DNA from: Panacagrimonas sp. | GTDB taxonomy: Bacteria; Pseudomonadota; Gammaproteobacteria; Nevskiales; Nevskiaceae | NCBI GenBank assembly: GCA_021773655.1 | Contig: JAJFJX010000097.1 | Location: 1-8,532, forward strand | DNA: 8,532 nucleotides | Direction of reading: 5' to 3' | Shown here: positions 1-8,292 of the stretch, piece by piece | Layout: every line of letters begins with the position of its first letter | Position numbering within the stretch: the first letter of the stretch is position 1 | Made by a program: the position numbers and the translations under genes | Notes under the pieces: model-generated | The model's database searches: none | Told to the model about the DNA's origin: nothing | The model's input: only the letters and a program-made list of their open reading frames with translations

Positions 1-1214
1 TCGCGGTCGGCAGCGGCGAGGCGGAGGATCGCCTGATCCATTGGCTGCAGGAACAGGAGATATCCAGCCGCCACCTGCTGTACCTGGGCGAGGCGCCGGA
101 CAGCGCCTGGTCCGGACGCTGCCTGCGCCAGGTGGACCGCATCCTGGTGCTGGTCGACGCTTACGGCGAGCCAGGGGCACTGGCCCGTCAGTGGCGCGAA
201 ACGCTGCACAACAGTGGCGTGCGTGCACCAGTGGACGTGGTGCTGGTCGGCGGCCACGGCGTGGCGCCGGGGCGGGCCATGATCTGGCGCGAGGCGCTGG
301 AGGCAACCGCGCATTACTACGTGCAGCCGAAGCTGCAGCGCGACGTCGAACACCTGGTGCGCAGCCTGACCGGTCGCGCCCTGGGCCTGGTACTGGGCGG
401 TGGCGGTGCGCGTGGCTTTGCCCACATCGGCCTGCTCCGCGCGATCGAGGAGCTGGGCATCGAGATCGACGCCGTTGGCGGCGCCAGCATGGGTGCCTTC
501 ATCGCCGCGCTGCATGCCTGCGGCTTCGGCAGCCACGAGATCCAGCGCGTGGCACACGACACCTTCGTGCGGCGCAACCTGCTCAACGACTACCTGTTCC
601 CCAGCGTGGCCCTGATCCGCGGACGCAAGTTCAAGCGCGGTCTGCAGCTGATCTTCGAGAATCGCCACATCGAGGATCTGCGCACGCCGTACTTCTGCGT
701 CTCCACCAACCTGACCCGCGGCTGCACGCAGGTTCACGACCACGGCCTGCTCAGTGCATGGGTGGCGACCAGCATGTGCATTCCCGGCGTGGCGCCACCG
801 GTGGGCTATCGCGGTGAGCTGCTGGTGGACGGCGCGGTGATCAACAGCCTGCCCACCGACGTGATGCAGAACCTGGAGCGCGGCCCGATCATCGCCTCGG
901 ACGTCAGCACCGAGGGCGGGCTGGCCGCCCCGGGCGTGGAAGGTCCCGATGGCGAATGCCTGCTGCGCCGGCAGGGGCAGGACAAGCGGCCGAACCTGTT
1001 TTCCATCCTGTTCCGCACCGCCACACTGACCAGCGAATCCGGGGTGGCTGCGCGCGCCGAGCGCGCCGATCTGTACCTGCGCATGCCGGTGGGCGATGTC
1101 GGCGTGTTCGACTGGAAGCGCATCGATGCGCTGGTCGAGTCCGGCTATCGCCTGGGCATGGAGCGCCTGCCGGCATTCCGCGAACAGTTGCTCAAGCCGA
1201 TCCGCGCGGCCTGA
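1..1214 (+). CDS. NTE-family patatin-like phospholipase (5'-truncated by window edge)
   Basis: This is the C-terminal part of a serine esterase/lysophospholipase of the neuropathy-target-esterase (NTE) type patatin family, which hydrolyses (lyso)phospholipids at the membrane. The reading frame is open from base 3 with no stop, so the gene starts outside the window. The GTG at 132 is internal, because the protein upstream of it still matches the region that precedes the patatin domain in NTE proteins (RLIHWLQEQE, then RCLRQVDRILVLVD). Patatin motifs are all present: the oxyanion-hole glycines GGGGARGF (bases 396-419), the nucleophile elbow GASMG with the serine codon at 486-488, and the catalytic aspartate in DGAVINSLP (codon 828-830). 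So the Ser-Asp dyad is intact. Family members usually carry cyclic-nucleotide-binding domains further upstream; these would lie off-window and are not seen. The 3' end overlaps the convergent nucleotidase gene by 23 bp. Family assignment is secure; the physiological substrate is not. Confidence 0.92.
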   Translation, partial: AVGSGEAEDRLIHWLQEQEISSRHLLYLGEAPDSAWSGRCLRQVDRILVLVDAYGEPGALARQWRETLHNSGVRAPVDVVLVGGHGVAPGRAMIWREALEATAHYYVQPKLQRDVEHLVRSLTGRALGLVLGGGGARGFAHIGLLRAIEELGIEIDAVGGASMGAFIAALHACGFGSHEIQRVAHDTFVRRNLLNDYLFPSVALIRGRKFKRGLQLIFENRHIEDLRTPYFCVSTNLTRGCTQVHDHGLLSAWVATSMCIPGVAPPVGYRGELLVDGAVINSLPTDVMQNLERGPIIASDVSTEGGLAAPGVEGPDGECLLRRQGQDKRPNLFSILFRTATLTSESGVAARAERADLYLRMPVGDVGVFDWKRIDALVESGYRLGMERLPAFREQLLKPIRAA

Positions 1215-1893
1215 GCTGCAGCGGTGGCACCGGCAGCAGGTGGTGCAGCCGCGGCACGCTGTAGAAGTCGGAAAACGGGCGCGGCGGCCGGGTCGAATCC
1301 GGGTGGTTCATCGCCACGATCTGGCCGACCCCGAAGGCGCGCGCCGCTTCCAGCACCGGCCGGCTGTCGTCGGCGAACAGACATTCGGACGCCACCATGT
1401 CGTGGCGCTCTTCCAGGCCCTGCCAGTAGCGACGGTCTTCCTTGGGCGCCTGCAGGTCATTGGAGGAGACGATGCGCTCGAAGTAATGCGCCAGCCCGGT
1501 CTGTTCGAGCTTGGGCCGCCAGCTGTCCGGGTGGGCGTTGGTGGTCAGCCACAGCGGCCGACCACTGGCGCGAACCGCGTCGAGGAAGGCCAGGCTGCCG
1601 TCCAGCACCCGAACGCGGGGCCGCAACTCCTGGTGCAGCGCGGCCATGTCGATGCCGGTCTGTCGTGTCCAGTGATCCAGGTCATACCAGGGCAGTGTGT
1701 GCGCCACGGCATGAAAGCGCGGCGCCAGCTCGGCCCGTGCCGCCTCCAGGCTCAGGCCGCGCCGGCGGGCAAAGCGCGCCGGCACCGCCTCGTTCCACAG
1801 ATGGTTGTCGAAAGCCAGGTCCAGCAAGGTGCCGTCCAGGTCCAGCAGCACGCAGCGCACGGCAGACCAGTCGGGAAACGAATTGGCGGGCAT
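1192..1893 (-). CDS. yrfG: HAD-family GMP/IMP 5'-nucleotidase (YrfG-like)
   Basis: The 233-aa product is a haloacid-dehalogenase superfamily phosphatase. In Escherichia coli the homologue YrfG dephosphorylates GMP and IMP in the cytoplasm, in purine nucleotide turnover. Visible motifs are motif I DLDGTLLDLAFDN (nucleophile D18, acid/base D20), motif II LTTNAHP (T117/T118), motif III lysine in APKED (K151) and motif IV ADDS (D175, D176). The stretch HTLPWYDLDHW in the cap region and the NPDS-like HPDS near residue 198 also match my memory of YrfG closely, so this is more specific than a generic HAD call. The length agrees with the family (about 220 aa), with a slightly longer proline-rich tail. 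The ATG at 1893 gives a start 17 residues before the nucleophile, as in YrfG. No Shine-Dalgarno sequence is obvious. A candidate -10 box lies about 50 bp upstream. The tail overlaps the convergent patatin gene. Function is inferred from similarity. Confidence 0.88.
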   Translation of the reverse strand: MPANSFPDWSAVRCVLLDLDGTLLDLAFDNHLWNEAVPARFARRRGLSLEAARAELAPRFHAVAHTLPWYDLDHWTRQTGIDMAALHQELRPRVRVLDGSLAFLDAVRASGRPLWLTTNAHPDSWRPKLEQTGLAHYFERIVSSNDLQAPKEDRRYWQGLEERHDMVASECLFADDSRPVLEAARAFGVGQIVAMNHPDSTRPPRPFSDFYSVPRLHHLLPVPPLQLRPRGSA

Positions 1894-2240
1894 CGGAATT
1901 CGCAGGGGACGGAGCCGGGCACGAAGCAGTCGGCACAGTCCCCTATCATAAGCGGCCGCCCGCCCCCGAACCGCCCCAGTCCCCGCCGCATGAACCCCGC
2001 CCCCCTGCCCGTCCCGATTGCCGGAACTGCACTGCCGACCAGTGGCAAGGCCCTGCCTGCCCCTGCGCCGGCCGGCCTGGGCGTGCGGCGAGCGGACCGC
2101 TGGTGCAGAGCCTGTGAACCTTTCTGCCGCGCTCGGCTGCTCGCGACGAAGTCTTCACGCGCGCTCGGCGGCGCCATCGTCGCCATCGCTGCGGCGAGCG
2201 GCTCCGGCGCGCACTGGCGGCGATTGCTGGAAGCCGTGGC
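1894..2240. other. 347-bp gap between divergent genes, with a doubtful 84-codon frame
   Basis: This gap separates the nucleotidase (-) from the acyltransferase-like gene (+) and must hold the control signals of both. One + strand frame runs from ATG 1990 to a TGA at 2242-2244. It would encode 84 residues, and its stop overlaps the GTG start of the next gene in a GTGA arrangement, which would suit translational coupling. Against it, the product is rich in Ala, Pro and Arg, has no family I recognise, and the ATG has no Shine-Dalgarno sequence. A cysteine cluster (WCRACEPFC) lies in this frame, and another (CRNC, then CPC) lies in a different frame over 2020-2080, which could be a decayed zinc-ribbon gene or chance. 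The segment 2120-2230 is rich in GCG/CGC and has no clear function. I do not call a gene here. Confidence 0.35.
1945..1950 (-). promoter_or_regulatory. Candidate -10 box for the YrfG-like nucleotidase gene
   Basis: Read on the - strand, these bases are TATGAT, matching five of six positions of the sigma-70 -10 consensus in an otherwise very GC-rich gap. Transcription would start near 1938 and leave a leader of about 45 nt before the ATG at 1893. I see no good -35 box at 16-18 bp spacing, so this is a candidate only. Confidence 0.4.
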
Positions 2241-2936
2241 GTGAGCCGCCGGCAAGGCGGCGAGGACGGCGGCGACGCGGCCCGCATCGCGTTCAAGACC
2301 CGATTCAGCGGCTGGGCGTTGGCCTGGGTCATGCGGCTGATCTTCCTCACCAGCCGTAAGCGCTACACCAACCTGCAGGCGCTGCGCGGGCAACTCGACA
2401 GCGGCCAGCCCTTCATCCTGGTGTCCTGGCACAACCGCAACATCCTGGCCAGCTTCGGCTACACCGCCCACAGCCGCACGCCGCGACGCTTCTCGCCGCT
2501 GGCCAGCGCCTCGCGGGACGGCACGCTGGCCGCCCTTGCGATGCGCGCCCTGGGCGTGGATTGCATCCGCGGCTCGTCGAGCGCCGGCGGGGCGGCAGCG
2601 CTGCGGCAGATGCTCAAGGCGGTCAAGGCCGGCCAGGACCTGGGCATCACCCCGGACGGACCGCGCGGGCCGAAGTACGTGGTGCAGGCGGGCGTGGTGA
2701 CCACCGCACGGCTGGCCGGCGTGCCCATCATCCCCATGGCCTGGCAGGCCCGACGCTGCAGGCAACTGCGATCCTGGGACGCGATGATCGTGCCCTATCC
2801 CTTCAACCGGCTGCACTACGCCTACGGCGATCCGATCCGGATTCCCCGCGATGCCGACGCCGAAGCGCTCGAACACGGCCGGCTGCAGGTCGAACGGGCG
2901 CTGATGGACCTGGTGGCCAGAGTCGAAGTCGTGTGA
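2241..2936 (+). CDS. DUF374-type lysophospholipid acyltransferase family protein
   Basis: The 231-aa product belongs to the DUF374 group of the lysophospholipid acyltransferase superfamily. Related enzymes move acyl chains onto lipid acceptors at the inner membrane, but the acceptor for this subgroup is not established. Motifs in order are VSWHNR (residues 61-66; the family usually shows WHG/WHN), SRDG (91-94), RGSSSAGG (110-117), TPDGPRGP (137-144), and RLRSWD-like QLRSWD followed by PYPFNR (175-190). A weak hydrophobic segment lies near residues 24-36 (WALAWVMRLIFL) and could anchor it to the membrane. The GTG at 2241 is chosen because GGAAG lies about 7 bp upstream and it gives the usual N-terminal length; the next in-frame ATG at 2331 would cut into the hydrophobic segment. 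Nearby genes give no clear pathway link beyond the NTE phospholipase, which also acts on lipids. Family is sure; substrate is unknown. Confidence 0.87.
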   Translation: MSRRQGGEDGGDAARIAFKTRFSGWALAWVMRLIFLTSRKRYTNLQALRGQLDSGQPFILVSWHNRNILASFGYTAHSRTPRRFSPLASASRDGTLAALAMRALGVDCIRGSSSAGGAAALRQMLKAVKAGQDLGITPDGPRGPKYVVQAGVVTTARLAGVPIIPMAWQARRCRQLRSWDAMIVPYPFNRLHYAYGDPIRIPRDADAEALEHGRLQVERALMDLVARVEVV

Positions 2937-2988
2937 GCGTTCGTGCGCCGCCGCAAGCGCCTCGCCCTGTCGCCGGGCAGGCGGGCTG

Positions 2989-2997
2989 TGCTAGCGT
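2989..2997 (+). promoter_or_regulatory. Extended -10 promoter element for the diiron protein gene
   Basis: TGCTAGCGT fits the extended -10 pattern TGnTAnnnT. It lies 35 bp before the ATG at 3033, so transcription would begin near 3004 and leave a leader of about 30 nt. No convincing -35 box is seen, which is acceptable for an extended -10 promoter. It also argues against the in-frame GTG at 2943 as the true start, since that codon lies upstream of the predicted transcription start. Confidence 0.45.
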
Positions 2998-3032
2998 CGG
3001 TCAATTGCGCCTTGTCGGGGATCCGTTGCGCC

Positions 3033-3944
3033 ATGCGGGATGATTTCGAAGCCAGCTTCGACGAGCAGCTGGTGGCCATCCAGGCCGAGGCGGTCGACGT
3101 GGCCCGGACCGCGGACGACCTGCCGGCGGCGCTGCGCCAGGTGTCGCCCGCGACCCCGTTCTGCTTTGGATACCCGATTCCCGGCGTGGGCACCGAGGAC
3201 CCGGCATCGATCCTGCGCGAGCTGGACTGGGATGCAGACTCGCGACTGCGGGCCGCCAGCCTGATGCGCGACTACTGCGACACGTCCGCCACCCGCGATG
3301 CCATGCTGGTCGGGGTCGACGATGCCGCCCAGCTCGGCATCGCCCGCATTCTCGGCGTGCTGATCTGTGCCGAGGAGTCGGCCATCAACATCTTTCACCA
3401 CGAGTGCGGCCGGCTCGACGCCCAGCGCGCCGCCGCCGAACAGCGCGCGCTGCGCGAGATCGAATCCGAAGAACGCGTGCACAACTGGCTGATCCAGCAG
3501 GCGCGCACGTACTACCCGCAGCCGGAGGACATCGACGCCGTGCGTCGCCGCACCAAACGCCTGTTCATGCGCGTGGCCAGCCGCGACCTTGGCGAGCATT
3601 TCGCCCGCATCACCGGGCTGGATTCGGGGGTGTGCATCTCGCTGTCGGCGCTGCTGGGCTCGCCCAAGGTGCGCCGCGCCAGTGGCTTTGCGCGGCTGAT
3701 CCGGCACATCCGCCACGACGAAGCAACCCACGTGCGCAAGTCGCGCGACCACGCGGTGGACCTGGGCTTCAACTCGGCGAACTTCCGCGATTGCTACGCA
3801 CTCACGCGCACCGGCATGGTGGAGATGCTGAGGCCGATCTCGGGTTCCTTCGAAGCCCTGGACGTGGACCCGGAGAAGTTGTTCGGGCGTCTGCTGCGCT
3901 TCCAGGGCCAGCGTGACGGCGAAGGCCGCGACCTGATCGACTAG
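3033..3944 (+). CDS. Ferritin-like diiron-carboxylate protein of unknown function
   Basis: I do not recognise a named family for this 303-aa protein, but its ligand pattern is clear. Mainly helical segments carry E114 or E115 (CAEESAINIFHH), E147-x-x-H150 (SEERVHNW), E188 (DLGEHF) and E230-x-x-H233 (HDEATH). This is the E / ExxH / E / ExxH set that binds two irons in ferritin-like oxygenases, desaturases, ribonucleotide reductase R2 and rubrerythrin relatives, with spacings of roughly 32, 41 and 42 residues. So it is probably a cytoplasmic oxidase, oxygenase or metal-handling protein. There is no signal peptide. A short motif PFCFGYPIPG (42-51) precedes the fold. The start at ATG 3033 is preferred over GTG 2943 because of the promoter-like element between them and the basic, low-complexity character of the extra 30 residues. 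A terminator follows, so it looks like a single-gene unit. The metal-site call is inferred from motifs; activity and substrate are unknown. Confidence 0.8.
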   Translation: MRDDFEASFDEQLVAIQAEAVDVARTADDLPAALRQVSPATPFCFGYPIPGVGTEDPASILRELDWDADSRLRAASLMRDYCDTSATRDAMLVGVDDAAQLGIARILGVLICAEESAINIFHHECGRLDAQRAAAEQRALREIESEERVHNWLIQQARTYYPQPEDIDAVRRRTKRLFMRVASRDLGEHFARITGLDSGVCISLSALLGSPKVRRASGFARLIRHIRHDEATHVRKSRDHAVDLGFNSANFRDCYALTRTGMVEMLRPISGSFEALDVDPEKLFGRLLRFQGQRDGEGRDLID

Positions 3945-3976
3945 GGCCGGTTCATACGCCGTCGTTCGGCGCGCTT

Positions 3977-4018
3977 GCCGGGGGCAATGTCGCCCGGCGA
4001 AAGCCCCCGGCGTCTTTT
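3977..4018 (+). terminator. Rho-independent terminator after the diiron protein gene
   Basis: A perfect 9-bp inverted repeat, GCCGGGGGC (3977-3985) and GCCCCCGGC (4003-4011), is followed by GTCTTTT. The stem is entirely G:C. The 17-nt loop is long and includes CCCGGC, which could pair alternatively with the first arm. Read on the - strand there is no T-run after the stem, so it serves the + strand gene and not the convergent nucleotidase gene. Confidence 0.72.
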
Positions 4019-4067
4019 GCGTTCGCCTTGCGCTTCTGGGTCGAAATGCAGTTTCTTCCAGGACCGA

Positions 4068-6140
<2,073 letters not shown>

Positions 6141-6269
6141 GATCAGGCTTCCGGAGTTCTCGGGCGCTGCACGGTAGCGTTTGCCGATGACCGGACATTG
6201 ACCCCGGCATGACGACCCCGTGAAGCCCCCCGCCTGCCGCCTCTGCCACCTCGACCCGGTCGGCCCGAA
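6141..6269. other. Spacer between mtnC and the nucleotidase lipoprotein gene
   Basis: This 129-bp spacer lies between two genes on the - strand. It holds the Shine-Dalgarno sequence of the lipoprotein gene (GGAAG, plus-strand complement near 6148-6152). A weak -10-like TACCGT (- strand, 6171-6176) has no matching -35 box. I see no hairpin with a T-run that would stop transcription out of mtnC, so read-through into the lipoprotein gene is possible. Confidence 0.3.
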
Positions 6270-6947
6270 TCAGGCCAGCACGGCGGTGAAGTCGGTGGCC
6301 TGCGGGTGCTCCGGGAACCCCTGCGCGCGCGCATCGCGGATCAGTTGCAGGGTCTGCATGCCCGCCTTGCGGGCGGCGTCAAGTTCTTCGCCGACATCGG
6401 ACAGGAACAGCATCTGCCCGGGCCCGAACCCGGTCTGGCGCAGGATCTCCCGGTAGGACGAAGCCTCACGCTTGGGGCCGACCCGGGTATCGAAATAGCC
6501 GGAGAACAATGGATTGAGGTCGCCGTGCTCGGTGTGACCGAAGATCAGCTTCTGCGCCTCCACCGAGCCGGAGGAGTAAACGTAGAGCTTGATGCCCTGC
6601 GCCTGCCAGCGCCGCAGGGCTGCCGGAGTGTCGGGGTAGACGTGCCCCTTGAGCTCGCCGGCGGCATAGCCCTGGCGCCAGATCAGGCCCTGCAGGGTCT
6701 TGAGCGGCGTGTGCTTGCGGTCCTCGTCGATCCAGCGTTCGAGCACGTCCGCGGCGTCATCCAGCGACAGGTCGGCGTGCTCGATGGCCTCGATCTCGCC
6801 GAGCAGTTGCTGGACCGTCACCTCGGCGACGTGGGTTCGCAGGTAGGTCCGCAGACGGCTGCGGGCGTAGGGAAACAGCGTCTGGTGAACGAAGTCGATC
6901 GAAGAGGTGGTGCCTTCGATATCGGTCAGTACCGCCAGCGGCCTCAT
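6270..6947 (-). CDS. mtnC: Acireductone synthase (enolase-phosphatase E1)
   Basis: MtnC converts 2,3-diketo-5-methylthiopentyl-1-phosphate, by enolisation and dephosphorylation, into the acireductone used by MtnD in the cytoplasmic methionine salvage pathway. The 225-aa length matches the family. It is a HAD-superfamily enzyme with the E1-specific motif I TDIEGTTSS, where D9 is the nucleophile and E11 replaces the usual second Asp. Further hallmarks are WRQGY (90-94), YSSGSVEAQ (124-132), the motif III lysine in GPKRE (K159) and FLSDVGEE (181-188). The ATG at 6947 is chosen because it sits 8 residues before the nucleophile and forms an ATGA overlap with the stop of mtnD, a usual sign of translational coupling. 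A longer frame extends upstream but only as the wrong frame of mtnD. Confidence 0.96.
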   Translation of the reverse strand: MRPLAVLTDIEGTTSSIDFVHQTLFPYARSRLRTYLRTHVAEVTVQQLLGEIEAIEHADLSLDDAADVLERWIDEDRKHTPLKTLQGLIWRQGYAAGELKGHVYPDTPAALRRWQAQGIKLYVYSSGSVEAQKLIFGHTEHGDLNPLFSGYFDTRVGPKREASSYREILRQTGFGPGQMLFLSDVGEELDAARKAGMQTLQLIRDARAQGFPEHPQATDFTAVLA

Positions 6948-7516
6948 GCGGACCGGTCCAGCGGATAGTGCGGCGCCTCGAGCTTGGGAAAACGTTCGGC
7001 GATGCGGTCGCCGGTGAAGGTCGCCACCCAGCCTTCGGCAGTGGTGAACAGCCGGATCGCCTTGAGGTGCGGCTCCGGCCCAAGGTCGAACCAGTGCGTG
7101 GTGCGCGCCGGCAGATTGAGCAGGTCGCCGCGGCAGCACAGGGTTGCGTAGACCTTGCCGCCCTTGCGGATGTTGAACAGTCCCTCGCCCTCGACGAAAA
7201 AGCGGGTTTCGAAATCCTCGTGGATGTGCTCGCTGAGAAACTTCTCGCGCATCACCTGCTTCTGCGGATGGTCGGCGGTCAGGCTGATGACGTCCACCGA
7301 CTGGAAGCCGAACTGTTTCATCAGCCGGTCGACGGGCTCGCGGTAGGCCTCGATCACCTCGTCCTGGGAGGCGTCCGCGTCGAGCCGCCTGCTGGCCTCC
7401 CAACGCTCGAAGTCCACGCCGATACCAGCCAGCGTGGCCTGGATCTGGTTGAACGCGGTCAGCACCTGCTCCGGCTGCTGCGGGCGGTTTTCGTCGTAGA
7501 TGCGCAGTTCGCTCAT
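6944..7516 (-). CDS. mtnD: Acireductone dioxygenase
   Basis: MtnD is a cupin metalloenzyme. With iron it cleaves acireductone to 4-methylthio-2-oxobutanoate (the methionine precursor) and formate; with nickel it takes an off-pathway route that releases carbon monoxide. The 190-aa product has the metal ligands of the family: H97 and H99 in EHIHED, E103, and H141 in TTHWFDLG. The cupin stretch FFVEGEGLFNIR (106-117) is also typical. Which metal is used cannot be read from the sequence. The ATG at 7516 is well supported by a strong Shine-Dalgarno sequence, GGAGGAGG, about 8 bp upstream on the - strand. Its stop overlaps the mtnC start by 4 bp, and 85 bp separate it from mtnB upstream, so the three genes form one operon. 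Confidence 0.96.
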   Translation of the reverse strand: MSELRIYDENRPQQPEQVLTAFNQIQATLAGIGVDFERWEASRRLDADASQDEVIEAYREPVDRLMKQFGFQSVDVISLTADHPQKQVMREKFLSEHIHEDFETRFFVEGEGLFNIRKGGKVYATLCCRGDLLNLPARTTHWFDLGPEPHLKAIRLFTTAEGWVATFTGDRIAERFPKLEAPHYPLDRSA

Positions 7517-7562
7517 GGGTATGGTCCTCCTCCTCGACGCGAGTGCCGGGCGCACTCCTGAA

Positions 7563-7592
7563 ATCATCGTCCTGCCGCGTGCCGTCGATGAT
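7563..7592 (-). repeat. 7-bp inverted repeat in the mtnB-mtnD spacer
   Basis: ATCATCG (7563-7569) and CGATGAT (7586-7592) are perfect complements around a 16-nt GC-rich loop, about 50 bp ahead of the mtnD start in the 85-bp spacer. No T-run follows on the - strand, so it is not a standard terminator. It could be an mRNA hairpin that sets the ratio of MtnB to MtnD, or chance. Confidence 0.3.
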
Positions 7593-7601
7593 GCAACGGC
7601 G

Positions 7602-8198
7602 TCACGCCTTTGCGTGCAGTTCGCACTCGAACATGAACTCCAGCGCCTCCACACGATGCCGGGCCTGTGCCACGCTGGCGCCCCAGGCATACAGGCCGTG
7701 CCCGCGGATCAAGTAGGCCGCAACGCCGGCCGCCTGCGCGAAATGCGCATCGACCAGCGCCGCCAGACGGGCGATGTCCTGATCGTTATCAAACACCGGC
7801 AGCTCGACGATGGTTCCATGCGTCTGAATCCCCGGCAGCAGTTTCAGCAGCTCGTAACCCGACAAGCGGATGCTGGCATGGCGTCGTGACAGCACCGTGT
7901 TGGCCACCGAGTGCGTGTGCAGCACGCAGCCTGCCGCTGCGTCGCGCCGATAGACCTGGCAGTGCAACAGGGTTTCGTATGACGCCCGCGCGCCGGGATC
8001 CTCCGGCACCCCGTCCAGGCCTGCACGCAGAAACGCCCGCGGTTCGAGTTCGCCCTTGTGCCAGCCCGAGGCGGTGATCAGCATCCGTGCGTCGCCCAGC
8101 CGCGCCGAAAAATTGCCTCCGGTGGCGGGCACCCAGCCGCGCCGGTGAAACAGATCTCCGGCTGCGATCAAATCCCGGGTCAGGTCGTCGGCTTTCAT
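7602..8198 (-). CDS. mtnB: Methylthioribulose-1-phosphate dehydratase
   Basis: MtnB removes water from 5-methylthioribulose-1-phosphate to give the diketone phosphate used by MtnC, in the cytoplasm. The 198-aa product is a class II aldolase/adducin-fold protein of usual MtnB length. Motifs are ATGGNFSAR (25-33, phosphate binding), TASGWHKGEL (42-51), SYETLLH (73-79; E75 is the likely catalytic acid), the zinc ligands H94 and H96 in LHTHS, and the third zinc histidine H167 in IRGHGLY. The ATG at 8198 is chosen because it begins MKADDL, the usual N-terminus position, and because a promoter-like pair ends a few bases upstream; the in-frame extension to 8270 would run through that promoter. There is no Shine-Dalgarno sequence, which fits a nearly leaderless message. 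It is the first gene of the mtnB-mtnD-mtnC operon. Other class II aldolases (e.g. fuculose phosphate aldolase) are ruled out by the neighbours. Confidence 0.95.
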   Translation of the reverse strand: MKADDLTRDLIAAGDLFHRRGWVPATGGNFSARLGDARMLITASGWHKGELEPRAFLRAGLDGVPEDPGARASYETLLHCQVYRRDAAAGCVLHTHSVANTVLSRRHASIRLSGYELLKLLPGIQTHGTIVELPVFDNDQDIARLAALVDAHFAQAAGVAAYLIRGHGLYAWGASVAQARHRVEALEFMFECELHAKA

Positions 8199-8208
8199 GG
8201 GGCGCGGC

Positions 8209-8237
8209 ACATTACGCCAAGCTCCCGGAGCCTGCAA
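8209..8237 (-). promoter_or_regulatory. Candidate promoter of the mtnBDC operon
   Basis: On the - strand, TTGCAG (8232-8237) and TAATGT (8209-8214) are separated by exactly 17 bp. Each matches three of six consensus positions, including the most conserved ones (TTG, and TA...T). Transcription would start near 8202, only a few bases before the mtnB ATG at 8198. The spacer contains a small palindrome GCTCC-C-GGAGC (8221-8231). Confidence 0.4.
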
Positions 8238-8244
8238 CGAAATA

Positions 8245-8260
8245 CCCGGACGGGTCCGGG
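8245..8260. repeat. Perfect inverted repeat upstream of mtnB: mgtE terminator or operator
   Basis: CCCGGAC and GTCCGGG flank a 2-bp centre, giving a 16-bp near-palindrome. It lies about 33 bp after the mgtE-like stop and directly upstream of the candidate mtnB -35 box. On the - strand it is followed by TATTTCGTT, a weak T-tract, so it may be a poor terminator for mgtE. Its position just upstream of -35 also suits a regulator binding site. The sequence alone does not decide. Confidence 0.45.
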
Positions 8261-8292
8261 CGCCGAACATCCGTCGCCGCCAGCACCCGTGT

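Noticed and set aside
41..817. A 258-codon + strand frame inside the patatin gene
   Set aside because: It is a different frame of the NTE-type gene, with an Arg/Ala/Gly/Pro-rich product of the kind that frame shadows give.
1096..2244. A 382-codon + strand frame across the nucleotidase gene and the gap
   Set aside because: Most of it is antisense to the YrfG-like gene and its start is inside the patatin gene. Only the part after 1990 could matter, and that is discussed separately.
1752..2876. A 374-codon - strand frame opposite the acyltransferase-like gene
   Set aside because: It is antisense to a gene with all DUF374 motifs and runs out of frame into the nucleotidase gene; the product has no motif.
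2943..3032. Extended N-terminus of the diiron protein from GTG 2943
   Set aside because: The 30 extra residues are basic and low-complexity and would span a good extended -10 element, so ATG 3033 is the better start.
8199..8292. SAM-type riboswitch or other large leader element before the methionine salvage operon
   Set aside because: The region is only 94 bp, the probable transcription start leaves almost no leader, and no multi-stem SAM-binding fold is apparent.
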